The notes beneath the pieces are model-generated. The model saw only the letters and a program-made list of their open reading frames with translations, made no database searches and was not told where the DNA came from. Shown here piece after piece: positions 27,754 through 37,938 of a stretch of 64,000 nt of DNA. The stretch is from Fidelibacterota bacterium (GTDB lineage: Bacteria; Marinisomatota; Marinisomatia; Marinisomatales; UBA1611), in contig PBAR01000038.1 of the NCBI GenBank assembly GCA_002718285.1, positions 1 to 64,000 on the forward strand, given 5' to 3'. The position numbers were made by a program, and so were the translations under genes. Numbering within the stretch: the first letter of the stretch is position 1; each line of letters starts with the position of its first letter.

Positions 27754-28625
27754 TACATACCCTCATAGTAAACATATTTTTTTGAAAGTTTGAATTGTAA
27801 TGCAGTAATTACAAAAGTGATAATCAATAATAGCCATGCTAAAGCTGAAGCATACCCCATATTAAAATCCTGAAATGCTTTATTGTATAGATATAGATTG
27901 TAAAACAAGGTTGAATCTAACGGGCCGCCCTTAGTCATTATAAATGCTTCAGTAAATACCTGCATCGATGCAATTAACTCTATAATTGCCCATAAAAAAA
28001 TAATAGGTGATATCATCGGAAGCGTGATATGAAAAAAACTTTGGAAACCTGTACCTCCATCTAATCGGAAAGCCTCATATAGTTTAGGAGGAATATTTCT
28101 TAGTCCAGCCAAAAATATCAACATCCTCCCACCACCGACACTCCAGAAACTCATTATTACTAAGGCTGGTTTCGACCAACTTGGATCCTGAAGCCACATA
28201 GGGCCCGATATACCAAAAAATTTTAAAAATATATTGAAGAGACCAGCCTGAGGATTAAAAATCCACATCCATATTACGGATAGCGCTACGCCAGAAACTA
28301 AAGATGGTATAAAATATGCTGATGTAAAAATAAATGAACCCTTTGAGATCTGGTTGATTAGAACTGCGAGAATTAATGACAATAATATATTTGTTGGTAC
28401 TCTGAAAAGAGTATAAAAAAAGGTGTTTTTTATTGATTTCCAAAAGTACGGATCCTTATATAGAATATCGTAATAATTATTGAATCCAATAAACATTGGT
28501 AATTGCAATACATCATAGTGACATAGACTATAATAGAATGAAATAATGATAGGGTATATTCCATAAACAATGAAACCTATTATCCACGGAAACAAGAAAA
28601 TACATATCAATAATTTTTTATTCAT
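27753..28625 (-). CDS. Carbohydrate ABC transporter permease, MalF type
   Basis: The 290-residue protein has six predicted membrane helices and the EAA loop KLYEAFRLDGGTGFQSFFHI then TLPMISPIIF. The segment IGFNNYYDILYKDPYFWKSI is the usual CUT1 family N-terminal motif. It is the first permease of the uptake system and overlaps the binding-protein gene by 8 bases. The ATPase for the complex is most likely the gene at 35783-36829, which is four genes away in the same direction. Confidence 0.95.
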   Translation of the reverse strand: MNKKLLICIFLFPWIIGFIVYGIYPIIISFYYSLCHYDVLQLPMFIGFNNYYDILYKDPYFWKSIKNTFFYTLFRVPTNILLSLILAVLINQISKGSFIFTSAYFIPSLVSGVALSVIWMWIFNPQAGLFNIFLKFFGISGPMWLQDPSWSKPALVIMSFWSVGGGRMLIFLAGLRNIPPKLYEAFRLDGGTGFQSFFHITLPMISPIIFLWAIIELIASMQVFTEAFIMTKGGPLDSTLFYNLYLYNKAFQDFNMGYASALAWLLLIITFVITALQFKLSKKYVYYEGM

Positions 28626-29904
28626 TTAATCTGGTACTTATATATTCATAATATTTTAAGGATTTATCTAAACTAGATTGAACATTATTTTGTGCAGTTT
28701 CAAGAATTTCATCAATATTTTGATCGCTCATAATAATTCGATCCTCCGCTAATTTATACTCTCTCCAAAAAATATCATGAGCTAAGGGGACAATACTAGG
28801 TGACCGACTGACTTTAAGCTGATCCATAAAAATATTATAATAAGGGAATTTGTAATTAATGCTGTCAATAGCAGCAAGTTTATTTGCTGAAAATAAACTC
28901 TCATCTGTGTTCAATAAATAGTCTAATTGATTTTCAGCGCTTGCTAAAAACTTGATAAACTCCCAAGAATTTTTTGGGTTTTTTGCCCCTCTTGGGATAC
29001 CTGCCCACCACACTCCTCCACTTGATACACTTTTTGATCCTTTATAACTTGGGATAGGGATTACTCTATAACGAAGCGCCGGATTATATTTTTCAATAAG
29101 TTTCGGGAAAGCACTATCGAGTATCATCATACCAACTTTCCCAGAAATAAAACCGTGTTGATCAGCAAAACCGAATGAACCAGTTAAATGCAATACGTTA
29201 TTAAGTCCTATTTCATGAATAAAATCTCTCACCCAAACAAAACTTTCTTTTACAAGCGGTGTATTAAGGCTTATATGCTTTCCATTGATAATATATTTTT
29301 CACCTAATTGCCAACCGATTACATTAGAAGTCATAAAATTACCATAGTTTGGTAAAAATCCAGCTCTAACGAGTTTACCATCTTTATCAAACTTATTTAT
29401 TCTATTAGCAATTTTAATAACATCATCCCATGATTCTGGTAAATAATTGATATTTGCATCATTAAAAATATCCTTATTATAAAAGAATGCATATGATGTG
29501 GTATTTATCGGTATTCCATATATTTTATTGTTCCACTTCATTTCATCCCATAGAAACCCGAAAAACTGGGTCGTATCATAATTATCCTCATCAATAAAAT
29601 CATTGAGTGCAATTAATGATCTTCTGCTCGCCCAGGTTTTTAGCGGAGCAAATTGACTCATTATGTCTGGAGGATTTCCGCTTAGAATTGCTGTCAACGT
29701 TTTTTTATCATATTCCGTCCATGGTATCGATATGGTTTCTACTTCAAAATCAGAAGTTTTGTTAAATAAGTCTGAATGTACATAATCATCATTGGTCGCA
29801 GACCCCACATTCCAGTAGATCAATGGTTTTTTTTTCGGTCCCTCGCACCCTGACACGAAAATAAGAATATAAATCCCGATAGTACTATAGAAAGATGATT
29901 TCAT
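28618..29904 (-). CDS. ABC transporter sugar-binding lipoprotein
   Basis: The 428-residue protein has a lipobox (IFVSGC/E, Cys20) and a type 1 extracellular solute-binding fold: PLIYWNVGSAT, ISIPWTEYDKKTLTAILSGN, PDIMSQFAP, FFYNKDIFNDANINYLPESW and SGGVWWAGIPRGAKNPKNSW. The last motif holds aromatic residues typical of sugar binding. Anchored at the outer face of the inner membrane, it should deliver an oligosaccharide to the MalF/MalG permeases. It overlaps the PorV-like gene by 4 bases. Confidence 0.95.
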   Translation of the reverse strand: MKSSFYSTIGIYILIFVSGCEGPKKKPLIYWNVGSATNDDYVHSDLFNKTSDFEVETISIPWTEYDKKTLTAILSGNPPDIMSQFAPLKTWASRRSLIALNDFIDEDNYDTTQFFGFLWDEMKWNNKIYGIPINTTSYAFFYNKDIFNDANINYLPESWDDVIKIANRINKFDKDGKLVRAGFLPNYGNFMTSNVIGWQLGEKYIINGKHISLNTPLVKESFVWVRDFIHEIGLNNVLHLTGSFGFADQHGFISGKVGMMILDSAFPKLIEKYNPALRYRVIPIPSYKGSKSVSSGGVWWAGIPRGAKNPKNSWEFIKFLASAENQLDYLLNTDESLFSANKLAAIDSINYKFPYYNIFMDQLKVSRSPSIVPLAHDIFWREYKLAEDRIIMSDQNIDEILETAQNNVQSSLDKSLKYYEYISTRLNE

Positions 29905-30836
29905 CTAGAAATGGTTAGTGATAAAATATGTAGCTCATTAAATAATTTATTTGGAGATAATAATCCATAATCAATCGATATATTGAAACTTTTTATATTG
30001 GAAATATTATACATACCTATACCATACGATATCCCAAACAAATCAGAGTTAAATTGATTACCCATACGAAAAAATAATTTTTCAAATATCGAGAACTCTA
30101 AAGCAATCACTGAATAATCTTCGTCCTCAGTTGGGTGGAATACTTCAAACATTAATTTTAAAGAATTAATATTTGATTTAAATATCACATCAGATATTCC
30201 AACCCTAAATAGCAATGGAGATCTGAATTTCATTTTTATTGGAGAAATATCTGGACCGAAGTGTTGTAATATAAATGCAATCTTGATATCTCTAAAGCCA
30301 GTTTTATATAAGGAGCCAACATCAACCATTAGATTATTGAACATATAATTATCTAATATTTCCTCAACATACTTAAGTTGTAAACCAAGGCTAAGTTTGT
30401 CCGTAAAACTTTTTGCAAAAGCAAGCCCTACCAGATTATTTCCTGCCGAAACTTTATTTCCCGTACCGCTTGGCATACTAACAGTTGTTTTCTCAAATTT
30501 ATCAATAGAAAATGAAGAAAGTGATAGGCCCAAATAATAGCTTTTATATTTATGTGTATAGGATACATTATTTATTTGAGAATTAGCCAGCCATTTAGAA
30601 CTTGAAAAAGAAAAAGAAGATATATTTTCACCTGCAATTCCCGCTACATTTGAATTTACTATTTTAGATGAAGCATTATAGGTTGCTGCGGCTCCGCCAA
30701 GGCTTGCAGATAATGCATCAATTTCAATTTTTAAAAATTGAAATCCTGATGAACCAGATTTTGAGAAATTAAACCCATAATCAATCTGGGCATTTAAAAA
30801 GGCCCCCATTAATAAAAGATATAATAATGATTTCAT
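29901..30836 (-). CDS. PorV/PorQ-family outer-membrane protein
   Basis: The 311-residue protein has a signal peptide and the family hallmark near the mature N-terminus: GFQFLKIEIDALSASLGGAA followed by SNVAGIAG, then alternating beta strands to a C-terminal ILSLTISR strand. Members of this family in type IX secretion systems bind the C-terminal sorting tails of cargo. The gene follows a secreted protein with such a tail and a TonB receptor, an arrangement repeated at 48665-55838. It probably serves its neighbour as exporter, shuttle or surface acceptor, which is inference. Confidence 0.88.
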   Translation of the reverse strand: MKSLLYLLLMGAFLNAQIDYGFNFSKSGSSGFQFLKIEIDALSASLGGAAATYNASSKIVNSNVAGIAGENISSFSFSSSKWLANSQINNVSYTHKYKSYYLGLSLSSFSIDKFEKTTVSMPSGTGNKVSAGNNLVGLAFAKSFTDKLSLGLQLKYVEEILDNYMFNNLMVDVGSLYKTGFRDIKIAFILQHFGPDISPIKMKFRSPLLFRVGISDVIFKSNINSLKLMFEVFHPTEDEDYSVIALEFSIFEKLFFRMGNQFNSDLFGISYGIGMYNISNIKSFNISIDYGLLSPNKLFNELHILSLTISR

Positions 30837-32653
30837 TTTATAATTAATAAAGTCCCTGTCGCATTACCAACAGCTGATTCGACACCCCAAAAATATATTC
30901 CTGGTGATGTAATTAATCTTGAACTAGTTCTTTGATCCCATGTCGCATCTCCAATATCATCATTATGATCTATTTTTTTTATTAGTTGACCACTTGCTGT
31001 AAATATTGAAATAGTACATGGAGAAGGCAAGTTAGTCCATGTAATAGTATTTTCCTGACCAAGAGTAGGTATACCGGAAGTAATAGAAAACGGATTAGGG
31101 AATACATTAACACTAAGTGTATTCTTTTTCGGCTCACTTACAGCCTGTAGCGGAACTTCATTTCTATTGGTAAACCAGCTTTCTCTCCCAGAACTATCGA
31201 CCGATGTAATCGAATAATAATAGGAAACACCTAAAGATATATCTGAATCATTATACTGCCATTTATTCGTATTACTATTATAATAGGCATTTAAATCAAA
31301 AGTCTTATGCACTCTTATTCTATTTTTAATCACATCATACGGTCCTATAAATTCTTTATCAGTACGATAGATTATATACTTTTCGATATTTTTTCTACCT
31401 GTTCGGGGATTTATCCAATCCTTTTCAATTGGTTCCCATACTAACTTTATAGACTGCTCCGCAGGTGAAGCAATTAAATCAAACCTAGGCGGTGAAGGGG
31501 GAGGATAATCATCAAAAATATAATTATTATTAAATAGTGATCTTGCATTTCCTACAGATAGTAAAAGAGAATCTAAACCTTCGTTAACATAACGATTTTG
31601 TATATTATTCATTTCAGTTCCATCTAGGTTAATCACATCTCTGTAATCAAGACCATTAACTGCCTCCACAATAGAAATCGAGATTGTTTGCTGGTTTTCA
31701 AATAAATACGGACCAAAAGACATTAATGCAAAAAGATCAATAGTATCGCCCTGTGCATAAGCCAAAGAAAGGTCACTGCCACTGAGTATATTGTATAACG
31801 ATTGTTCAGTATTATTTGATAATTGCAGAGCTGACTTATGCATTATATAATTTGATAAAAAATAATGTCCAGGTTGTTCCAAACCGTTAGATGCAACAGG
31901 CGCATCCAAAGCGGCAAAGCCTGCAAAACCTGGTGTTAATAGATTCCCATCCCTCCAATTGCCGACTCCTGCGGAATAATCAAATGCGCCAGTGCCATCG
32001 TGGGCATAAATCATTTTATCAGAGGTTGAAATACCAATCACATCATCTGCTCTTGATAAAGCATCATTCCATCCATTATGGTTATTATGATCCTGTAGGC
32101 TGGGACGAAGTAAAAAAACATTTCCGAAATAAAAATCATTTATCGTTTTTCCATTTAGATTAGTGATTTCGTAGGTAATAATAATAAAATCATTGTAGCC
32201 CCGAAAACTCCATGATCTACTTGTTCGTTTTATACTAATGTTTTTTGAAGTTATCCATGATGCAGTAATAATTTCCTCTGCTTTTGTATGGTCATAAGAT
32301 GGCATCTCAATATAGTTTAATTCCTTTTCTATTTTATCAAAAATGCCGATATCAAATTCATCGGGGCCATTTTTGGAAAGGAAAACCGAGCCTTCAATTA
32401 ATCCACCAGTCCAAACGCCAGCCTTATAAAGATAGGATCTTTGATCAAAAGGGCCTCCCATATTTGTCGGTCCTCCAGGCCAATCCATACTTGGATTATA
32501 TTCCCCAAGTCTATTCGGGTGGGCACCATGTGTACCATCATCATTCATTGTATCCCATAGATTTCCCCTGTTATGAATTTCATATTCAGGTATTCTTGTT
32601 TGAGAAATCAATATAGAAATAATGACTATAGGAATAACTCTCCTAGAATACAT
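30833..32653 (-). CDS. Secreted protein with C-terminal sorting domain, triad member
   Basis: The 606-residue protein has a signal peptide (VIPIVIISILISQT) and a long beta-rich middle containing GPFDQRSYLYKAGVWTGG. A fibronectin-III-like stretch lies near residues 390-500 (PPRFDLIASPAEQSIKLVWE, KYIIYRTDKEF). The FlgD-like sorting tail begins at VNVFPNPFSI and ends in GTLLIIK. It is shorter than, but organised like, the protein at 49687-53043. It overlaps the TonB receptor gene by 11 bases. It may be the surface partner that hands ligand to the receptor, filling the role of SusD, which is absent here; that is inference. Confidence 0.85.
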   Translation of the reverse strand: MYSRRVIPIVIISILISQTRIPEYEIHNRGNLWDTMNDDGTHGAHPNRLGEYNPSMDWPGGPTNMGGPFDQRSYLYKAGVWTGGLIEGSVFLSKNGPDEFDIGIFDKIEKELNYIEMPSYDHTKAEEIITASWITSKNISIKRTSRSWSFRGYNDFIIITYEITNLNGKTINDFYFGNVFLLRPSLQDHNNHNGWNDALSRADDVIGISTSDKMIYAHDGTGAFDYSAGVGNWRDGNLLTPGFAGFAALDAPVASNGLEQPGHYFLSNYIMHKSALQLSNNTEQSLYNILSGSDLSLAYAQGDTIDLFALMSFGPYLFENQQTISISIVEAVNGLDYRDVINLDGTEMNNIQNRYVNEGLDSLLLSVGNARSLFNNNYIFDDYPPPSPPRFDLIASPAEQSIKLVWEPIEKDWINPRTGRKNIEKYIIYRTDKEFIGPYDVIKNRIRVHKTFDLNAYYNSNTNKWQYNDSDISLGVSYYYSITSVDSSGRESWFTNRNEVPLQAVSEPKKNTLSVNVFPNPFSITSGIPTLGQENTITWTNLPSPCTISIFTASGQLIKKIDHNDDIGDATWDQRTSSRLITSPGIYFWGVESAVGNATGTLLIIK

Positions 32654-35600
32654 ATATTAAACCAAATTCAATTTTCCTCGGTGCATACCATATACTCCAA
32701 CTCATATCGTAACCTGCTATATCATTCAAAGTTGGTTCTCCAGTATTTACGAATCTTTCTACAACGTTTGGATTATAACTGGTATCTCCCATGGATTTTA
32801 TATTTTTTACATTAAAAAGATTTTCAATTAAGGTAAAAGTTTTTAGTTCTGCACCAAATAATTTTATAATCTTCTCAATTTTTAAATCTGTAAAATGTAG
32901 TCCTGGATAACGATGGTTATCATAAGTTGTAGGATTATCATTTATTCCAAGATATGTAAATGTTTGTCCTGAAACGAACCTGTACATTAAGTTAAATGTT
33001 ATATCTGACAATAATATATTTTTTTCTGGTCCAGAAGAAAATGTTAGTCCAGCCTTAAGAATGTGCGGTCTGCTAAACTGTCTTTCAATAATTAGAGATT
33101 TATATGCGAAGCTATTATATTCATCGTACCATGTAAATGAAGGCGTTCCTGTAGAATCAAAGGTGACTTTATGCGGAGATGCTCTGCCTTGGGTAACTCT
33201 TGAAAAACTATAATTAATATTATAATTTATTGAAGAGCTGAACATGCTTCTTAATTCTATTTCAAAACCCCTAGAATCTCCATAGTCACCATGTAATGGA
33301 GTATCCGTAATTACACTGCTACTGCTATTTGTAAAAGGATTCCATCCATACGAACTTTTGTCAAATAAACCAATAACTTGCTCGCTCTGATTATAAATAT
33401 CCCTGTGGTATGCAGTCATACTTAAATAAAGCAGATTTCGGTAATTATGTTTAAGTCCAATTTCTACCATTATTGTTTTCTGTGGCGGCAGAGGATCTAT
33501 ATTAAGGAAAACGACCCTTTCATGATCTGATCCAACACCAGGAATATGATTCGGATCTCTCCCTTCTGATTCAGCTTGATCATTTTCAATTATTATCTGT
33601 TCTAATAATGGAGTAGGTCGGAAATAGCGGAAATATCTCATTCTGCTAATAGGAGGCATTTGGTAAAAATAGCCATAGTTATAATGTAACAGTGTATTTT
33701 CAGTTATTGGAAATGATACTCCTACACGAGGACTAAACATATTCCAAATAGGTAAAAATTCCCTTTGATGTAGCAACACATTTTCAAAACCGTATTTGAT
33801 TTTTCCATTGGAATCGATTTGATCACCATCAAGGTCAAGAGATGAATCATATTCTTGATTAATTGCTATGTTGTAGGTTGTGAAATTATTAAACCATTTA
33901 AAGTTTGGATTAAATCTATCATATCGGAAACCAAGATTCAGCACCATACTTTCGAATTCCATTTTGCTTTGAAAATAGGTTGCAAACTGCTTTGGATGTA
34001 TCCTTTCATGCAGATTACGATCTTGGTACTCATTTTCCTCTATTGATAAAGCGGTAAAACGATAATCATTGAACTGTTCTATTGTATTATAATTATATTC
34101 AAATCCGTACTTAAAATTTATTTGATAGTTTATTTGCCAGTTAAATTTTCCACTCAAAGATACATCGCTTGCTTTCTCCTTTGAGTCATATATAACATTG
34201 TATTTATCAAATGGCTCATTTGGAAATTGTGGATACCTCATAAAACCCCATAGTGTTAGTGCGTAATCAGAATACGGTTTTGTGGTATTAGATCTATCAC
34301 TGGGTTTTTGATGAAATAAATGTGAATAATAGCTTAATTGAATATCATAAAAGAATTTTTCATTTATTGTATGTATAAGATTCGCAACAAAAAACTGGTT
34401 GTTATTTGAAATTGTGCTTCCATGACCTCTATAATATTTTGCGCTAATTAGCCAATCTGTATTGCCAGTAAACCCATGCTTCTCTTTTGCATGCATTGCA
34501 AATAACTTTAATTTTATTCTTTTGGACACTGGCAGAGATAATGATAGACTCAGGTTGGACCAAATACGTGCATCAAGTGGTTGAGGGAAAATATATGCTT
34601 CCTTTTTACTCTGACTAGATATTTGGAAAGTCCAATCTTTTTTTAAAAAAGGTACAGGACCACCTAACGTAAACAAAAAATTATGATCAGGTATGGTTCT
34701 GTAATCAAAAATCTGGGATTTTCTATGATCTGAATACCATAAAGGGTCAAGATATGGTTCTCCAAAGAATACACTATCTATATCTCCATTATATTCTGGG
34801 TAGTATTTAGTATCAATATACTGAGACAATGAAGAATCATAATAAAGGAAGGCAGTATCTCTATAAAAAGTGAATAATGAATCATTAAAAAATAAACCAA
34901 CCATATGATCTTTAAATTCTTTTTGGGTATCCATGTCATATAAATAATTGCCAAAATGTCTCTGCCCAGGAGGAGCATAAGATAATTGCATGCTTCCACT
35001 GTACTTATTTTGTCCTTCTTTCATAATCACATTTACAACCCCGGATTGAGCATTTCCATATTCAGCAGTAAAGCCACCTGAAAGTATTTGAATCTCTTTA
35101 ATTCCTAAAGAATTCATATTCATGAATGACCCTCCTGCATCTCGGGTATTAATTGTTAATGACTGAGTTCTAGCGCCATTAATTAACCACATTATTTCTT
35201 CCTGATCTCCACCGCGAATTGTATATCTAGTTTCACCAGTACCAGATTCTCCCGCATGACCTCGACCTTGGGAAGAGAGTACAGGTATTGGATCAAAGAA
35301 AACACCTGCTTGGAGCATCACAGCATCTCGCAATTCAATTACTGGCAATTTGTTGATTGCATCAGCATCTAAATAAGTTTTACTGGCTGTTTCATCTACC
35401 TGAATTATACTTCGCTTACCAGATACTATAACTTCTTCACCCTCAATTACAGTTTGCACTAATTCTACATCCAGAGTAGTCGATAAATTTGATTGGACAT
35501 TAATTGTTTGGATTGTTTTTGGATAATATCCAATATATTCAAACCGAATATCATACTCTCCAGAAGGTATTCCCAAAATAGTGTAGTATCCATTTTTTCC

Positions 35601-35777
35601 AGTAAATGTACCCTTATTTGTCCCCAACACCAGAACATTTACTCCCATTAAAGGCATATTATTATCAGTAAGCACCCTGCCTCTAAGTTTTCCTAAATCA
35701 CTACCTTTCAATAATGTAATTAAAAAGAAAAGAATGGAAACTATAGGATATCTATTTTGGAAGACTTTTATATTCAA
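32643..35777 (-). CDS. TonB-dependent outer-membrane receptor
   Basis: The 1044-residue protein has a signal peptide, a carboxypeptidase-regulatory-like domain (LGKLRGRVLTDNNMPLMGVN, IPSGEYDIRFEYIGYYP), a plug with YTIRGGDQEEIMWLINGA and ILSGGFTAEYGNAQSGVVNV, and a barrel of about 750 residues ending in KIEFGLIYVF. It should bring the polysaccharide or oligosaccharide fragment into the periplasm for the ABC system encoded downstream. It starts 5 bases behind the ABC ATPase gene, which appears to head the operon. Confidence 0.94.
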   Translation of the reverse strand: MNIKVFQNRYPIVSILFFLITLLKGSDLGKLRGRVLTDNNMPLMGVNVLVLGTNKGTFTGKNGYYTILGIPSGEYDIRFEYIGYYPKTIQTINVQSNLSTTLDVELVQTVIEGEEVIVSGKRSIIQVDETASKTYLDADAINKLPVIELRDAVMLQAGVFFDPIPVLSSQGRGHAGESGTGETRYTIRGGDQEEIMWLINGARTQSLTINTRDAGGSFMNMNSLGIKEIQILSGGFTAEYGNAQSGVVNVIMKEGQNKYSGSMQLSYAPPGQRHFGNYLYDMDTQKEFKDHMVGLFFNDSLFTFYRDTAFLYYDSSLSQYIDTKYYPEYNGDIDSVFFGEPYLDPLWYSDHRKSQIFDYRTIPDHNFLFTLGGPVPFLKKDWTFQISSQSKKEAYIFPQPLDARIWSNLSLSLSLPVSKRIKLKLFAMHAKEKHGFTGNTDWLISAKYYRGHGSTISNNNQFFVANLIHTINEKFFYDIQLSYYSHLFHQKPSDRSNTTKPYSDYALTLWGFMRYPQFPNEPFDKYNVIYDSKEKASDVSLSGKFNWQINYQINFKYGFEYNYNTIEQFNDYRFTALSIEENEYQDRNLHERIHPKQFATYFQSKMEFESMVLNLGFRYDRFNPNFKWFNNFTTYNIAINQEYDSSLDLDGDQIDSNGKIKYGFENVLLHQREFLPIWNMFSPRVGVSFPITENTLLHYNYGYFYQMPPISRMRYFRYFRPTPLLEQIIIENDQAESEGRDPNHIPGVGSDHERVVFLNIDPLPPQKTIMVEIGLKHNYRNLLYLSMTAYHRDIYNQSEQVIGLFDKSSYGWNPFTNSSSSVITDTPLHGDYGDSRGFEIELRSMFSSSINYNINYSFSRVTQGRASPHKVTFDSTGTPSFTWYDEYNSFAYKSLIIERQFSRPHILKAGLTFSSGPEKNILLSDITFNLMYRFVSGQTFTYLGINDNPTTYDNHRYPGLHFTDLKIEKIIKLFGAELKTFTLIENLFNVKNIKSMGDTSYNPNVVERFVNTGEPTLNDIAGYDMSWSIWYAPRKIEFGLIYVF

Positions 35778-35782
35778 TTTTT

Positions 35783-36829
35783 TTATAGCCTTATTCCAGT
35801 TTTTAAATCAAAATAATGAGCATTATCCCAATTAAATGTTAAACCAATGGATTTACCAATCGCATAATATTTATGGGAATTAATTTTTAAAATCTTTCCA
35901 TCAAACTCACATTGGAAAAGCCAATTATTTCCAAAATAATCAGAATTGATTATTTTAGCTTTACAACTCGAACTCTGATTAATCTTTATATCTCCTGGAC
36001 GAATACCAAAAAGACATTTCTCCCTATCTTCGGATAACGTATTTTTAACATTCATTATAATATCTCCAAAACGAATCCCTCCTTCAATTAAACTAACTTC
36101 AACAATATTCATTTTCACATTGCCAATAAATTCTGCAACAAATACATTAACCGGTTCTGAATAAATCTCTTCTGGTGTCCCTATCTGCTGTATTGATCCA
36201 TTGTTCATAACTACAATTAGATCTCCTAGTGACATTGCTTCTATTTGATCATGAGTTACATATATCATAGTCATACCTAACTCCTTATGTAATCTTTTTA
36301 TTTCATCTCTTAATTGATCTCTTAGATTTGCATCAAGATTGGAAAGAGGCTCATCAAATAAAAACAGAGATGGTTCTTTTATTAATGCTCTTGCAACAGC
36401 CACTCTTTGCATTTCGCCACCAGATAATGAACCAGGTTTTCTGTTCAATAATTTTTGAATATTTAATTTATTTACCACATCATTCAAACGTTGATTTATA
36501 ATTGATTTATTAACCTTCTTTAATCTCAGTCCTAAAACAAGATTTTCAAGGACAGACTTATGTGGATAAAGAGCATAGTTTTGAAAAACCATAGCAATAT
36601 CTCTATCTTTCGGATCAAAATTGGTAATATCTTCTTCATTAAGATATACCTTTCCTGAATCAATGGATTCCAGCCCAGAAATAACTCTTAATAATGTTGA
36701 TTTTCCGCACCCAGAAGGTCCAAGCACAGCTACAAATTGGCTTGGTTTTACTTCAAGATTAAAATCAATCAGGATTTCTTTATCATCAAAACTCTTAAAA
36801 AGCGATTTGATCTCAATACTTGAAGACAT
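35783..36829 (-). CDS. Sugar ABC transporter ATPase, MalK/UgpC/MsmX type
   Basis: The 348-residue protein has Walker A GPSGCGKST (residues 37-45), Q-loop MVFQNYALYPHKSV, signature LSGGEMQRVAVARAL, Walker B SLFLFDEPLSNLDA and the H-loop YVTHDQIEAMSLGD. A C-terminal TOBE/MOP-like regulatory domain follows (FGIRPGDIKI). It energises CUT1 sugar importers and is the natural partner of the permeases at 26941-28625. As the first gene of the leftward run down to 16932, it lies behind the likely operon promoter in 36830-36942, where the minus strand has TATAAT about 60 bases upstream (near 36886-36891). Confidence 0.95.
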   Translation of the reverse strand: MSSSIEIKSLFKSFDDKEILIDFNLEVKPSQFVAVLGPSGCGKSTLLRVISGLESIDSGKVYLNEEDITNFDPKDRDIAMVFQNYALYPHKSVLENLVLGLRLKKVNKSIINQRLNDVVNKLNIQKLLNRKPGSLSGGEMQRVAVARALIKEPSLFLFDEPLSNLDANLRDQLRDEIKRLHKELGMTMIYVTHDQIEAMSLGDLIVVMNNGSIQQIGTPEEIYSEPVNVFVAEFIGNVKMNIVEVSLIEGGIRFGDIIMNVKNTLSEDREKCLFGIRPGDIKINQSSSCKAKIINSDYFGNNWLFQCEFDGKILKINSHKYYAIGKSIGLTFNWDNAHYFDLKTGIRL

Positions 36830-36942
36830 TATTTATATTTATTTTTCTCTATTAAAGATTTTTATAAAGAGATATATCTTCTGATTATACTTCCACGCAA
36901 TTATTTAAATATAAGTGCCAAATTGGTTTTAATCATTAAGGA

Positions 36943-37845
36943 TTATTTGATATGCAGCATTTTTATATGCTTTTTTTTATTACCCGCAACTAGACTGAAC
37001 AAATAAACTCCACTGGCAATATCGCTTGCATTAAAACGGAAAGTGTGGCTTCCAGATGGATGATTATTTATAATTTGTTTTTTAATCAAAGTGCCATCTA
37101 TTCTATGAATGCTTAAGGACAAATTTGATTTAGACGGCAAAAAATATTGTATCGATGTGTTTGAATTAAATGGGTTGGGGTAATTTTGTTTTAACTCAAA
37201 AATAACAGGTAATGAATTATAGAAAATATCAGCAGTAGTACTACCTGTAACTTCTACCATATGATTCATCGAAGTATCTGTCATATTCGGATTATCAGTA
37301 TTCTCAGCTGTATTCAGCCAATCATCCATACCCCATGTATTAACTGTAGTTATATACCCAATTGGGTAAGTTCCATTAAGTCCATTATCCGTATTAAAAT
37401 TTAGAGTTACTTCATGGTAAGCATCTGCATCATAATAATCTCCGACATCTGATAATAAGTAGGTCCATTCCATCCTATCATGAATTCCAATTAATGTATC
37501 TATATCAGTACAGCCACTATCTGCAAGAAATTCTGCCTCCGTGCAGATCCATTTTCTTCCAGAATCAGGGTCTAAAATTATGTTTCCTGATGGCGTTTCA
37601 GAATCCGTCGACTCAAAAGTTCCTGATTCAAATTCCCAGCCAATGGGATGTAGAACGCCAATAACTCCATGATGCGGATTCGTAACCTCTTCAGCGATAG
37701 CAGCTATATTTAATACTGAAGTAAATGTAGTTCCCGCCTCAATAGTTGTTGGTTGTTCTACTTCTTCAATTAAGCATGCAAATTGAATAATACCTACTAT
37801 GAAAATTAAAATAAGCTTGACAGGAAGATTATTATTTTTCATCAT
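36943..37845 (-). CDS. Small lipoprotein with shared N-module and sorting tail
   Basis: The 300-residue protein has a good Shine-Dalgarno (AAAGGAGA) before a double ATG and a lipobox (IIQFAC/L). Its body (residues about 30-215) is the module shared with 8306-10801 and 20192-22117: NPHHGVIGVLHPIGWEF, MEWTYLLSDVG, LNGTYPIGYITT. A FlgD-like sorting tail (KQNYPNPFNSNTSIQYF ... KHIKMLHIK) follows directly. It is therefore the simplest architecture of the family, with module plus tail only. It could be a surface adhesin or binding protein of the locus; function is unknown. Confidence 0.8.
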   Translation of the reverse strand: MMKNNNLPVKLILIFIVGIIQFACLIEEVEQPTTIEAGTTFTSVLNIAAIAEEVTNPHHGVIGVLHPIGWEFESGTFESTDSETPSGNIILDPDSGRKWICTEAEFLADSGCTDIDTLIGIHDRMEWTYLLSDVGDYYDADAYHEVTLNFNTDNGLNGTYPIGYITTVNTWGMDDWLNTAENTDNPNMTDTSMNHMVEVTGSTTADIFYNSLPVIFELKQNYPNPFNSNTSIQYFLPSKSNLSLSIHRIDGTLIKKQIINNHPSGSHTFRFNASDIASGVYLFSLVAGNKKKHIKMLHIK

Positions 37846-37938
37846 TATTTTCTCCTTTGATTTATAATTCTGTAATTCATTTTTATAAATATACCTTAAA
37901 TAATCTGAATTAAATTATTTTCCTATCCTTATCTTACT

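Noticed and set aside
32284..32616. 110-codon antisense frame opposite the 606-residue secreted protein
   Set aside because: Low-complexity His/Tyr/Gln-rich translation with no recognisable motif, inside a real gene.
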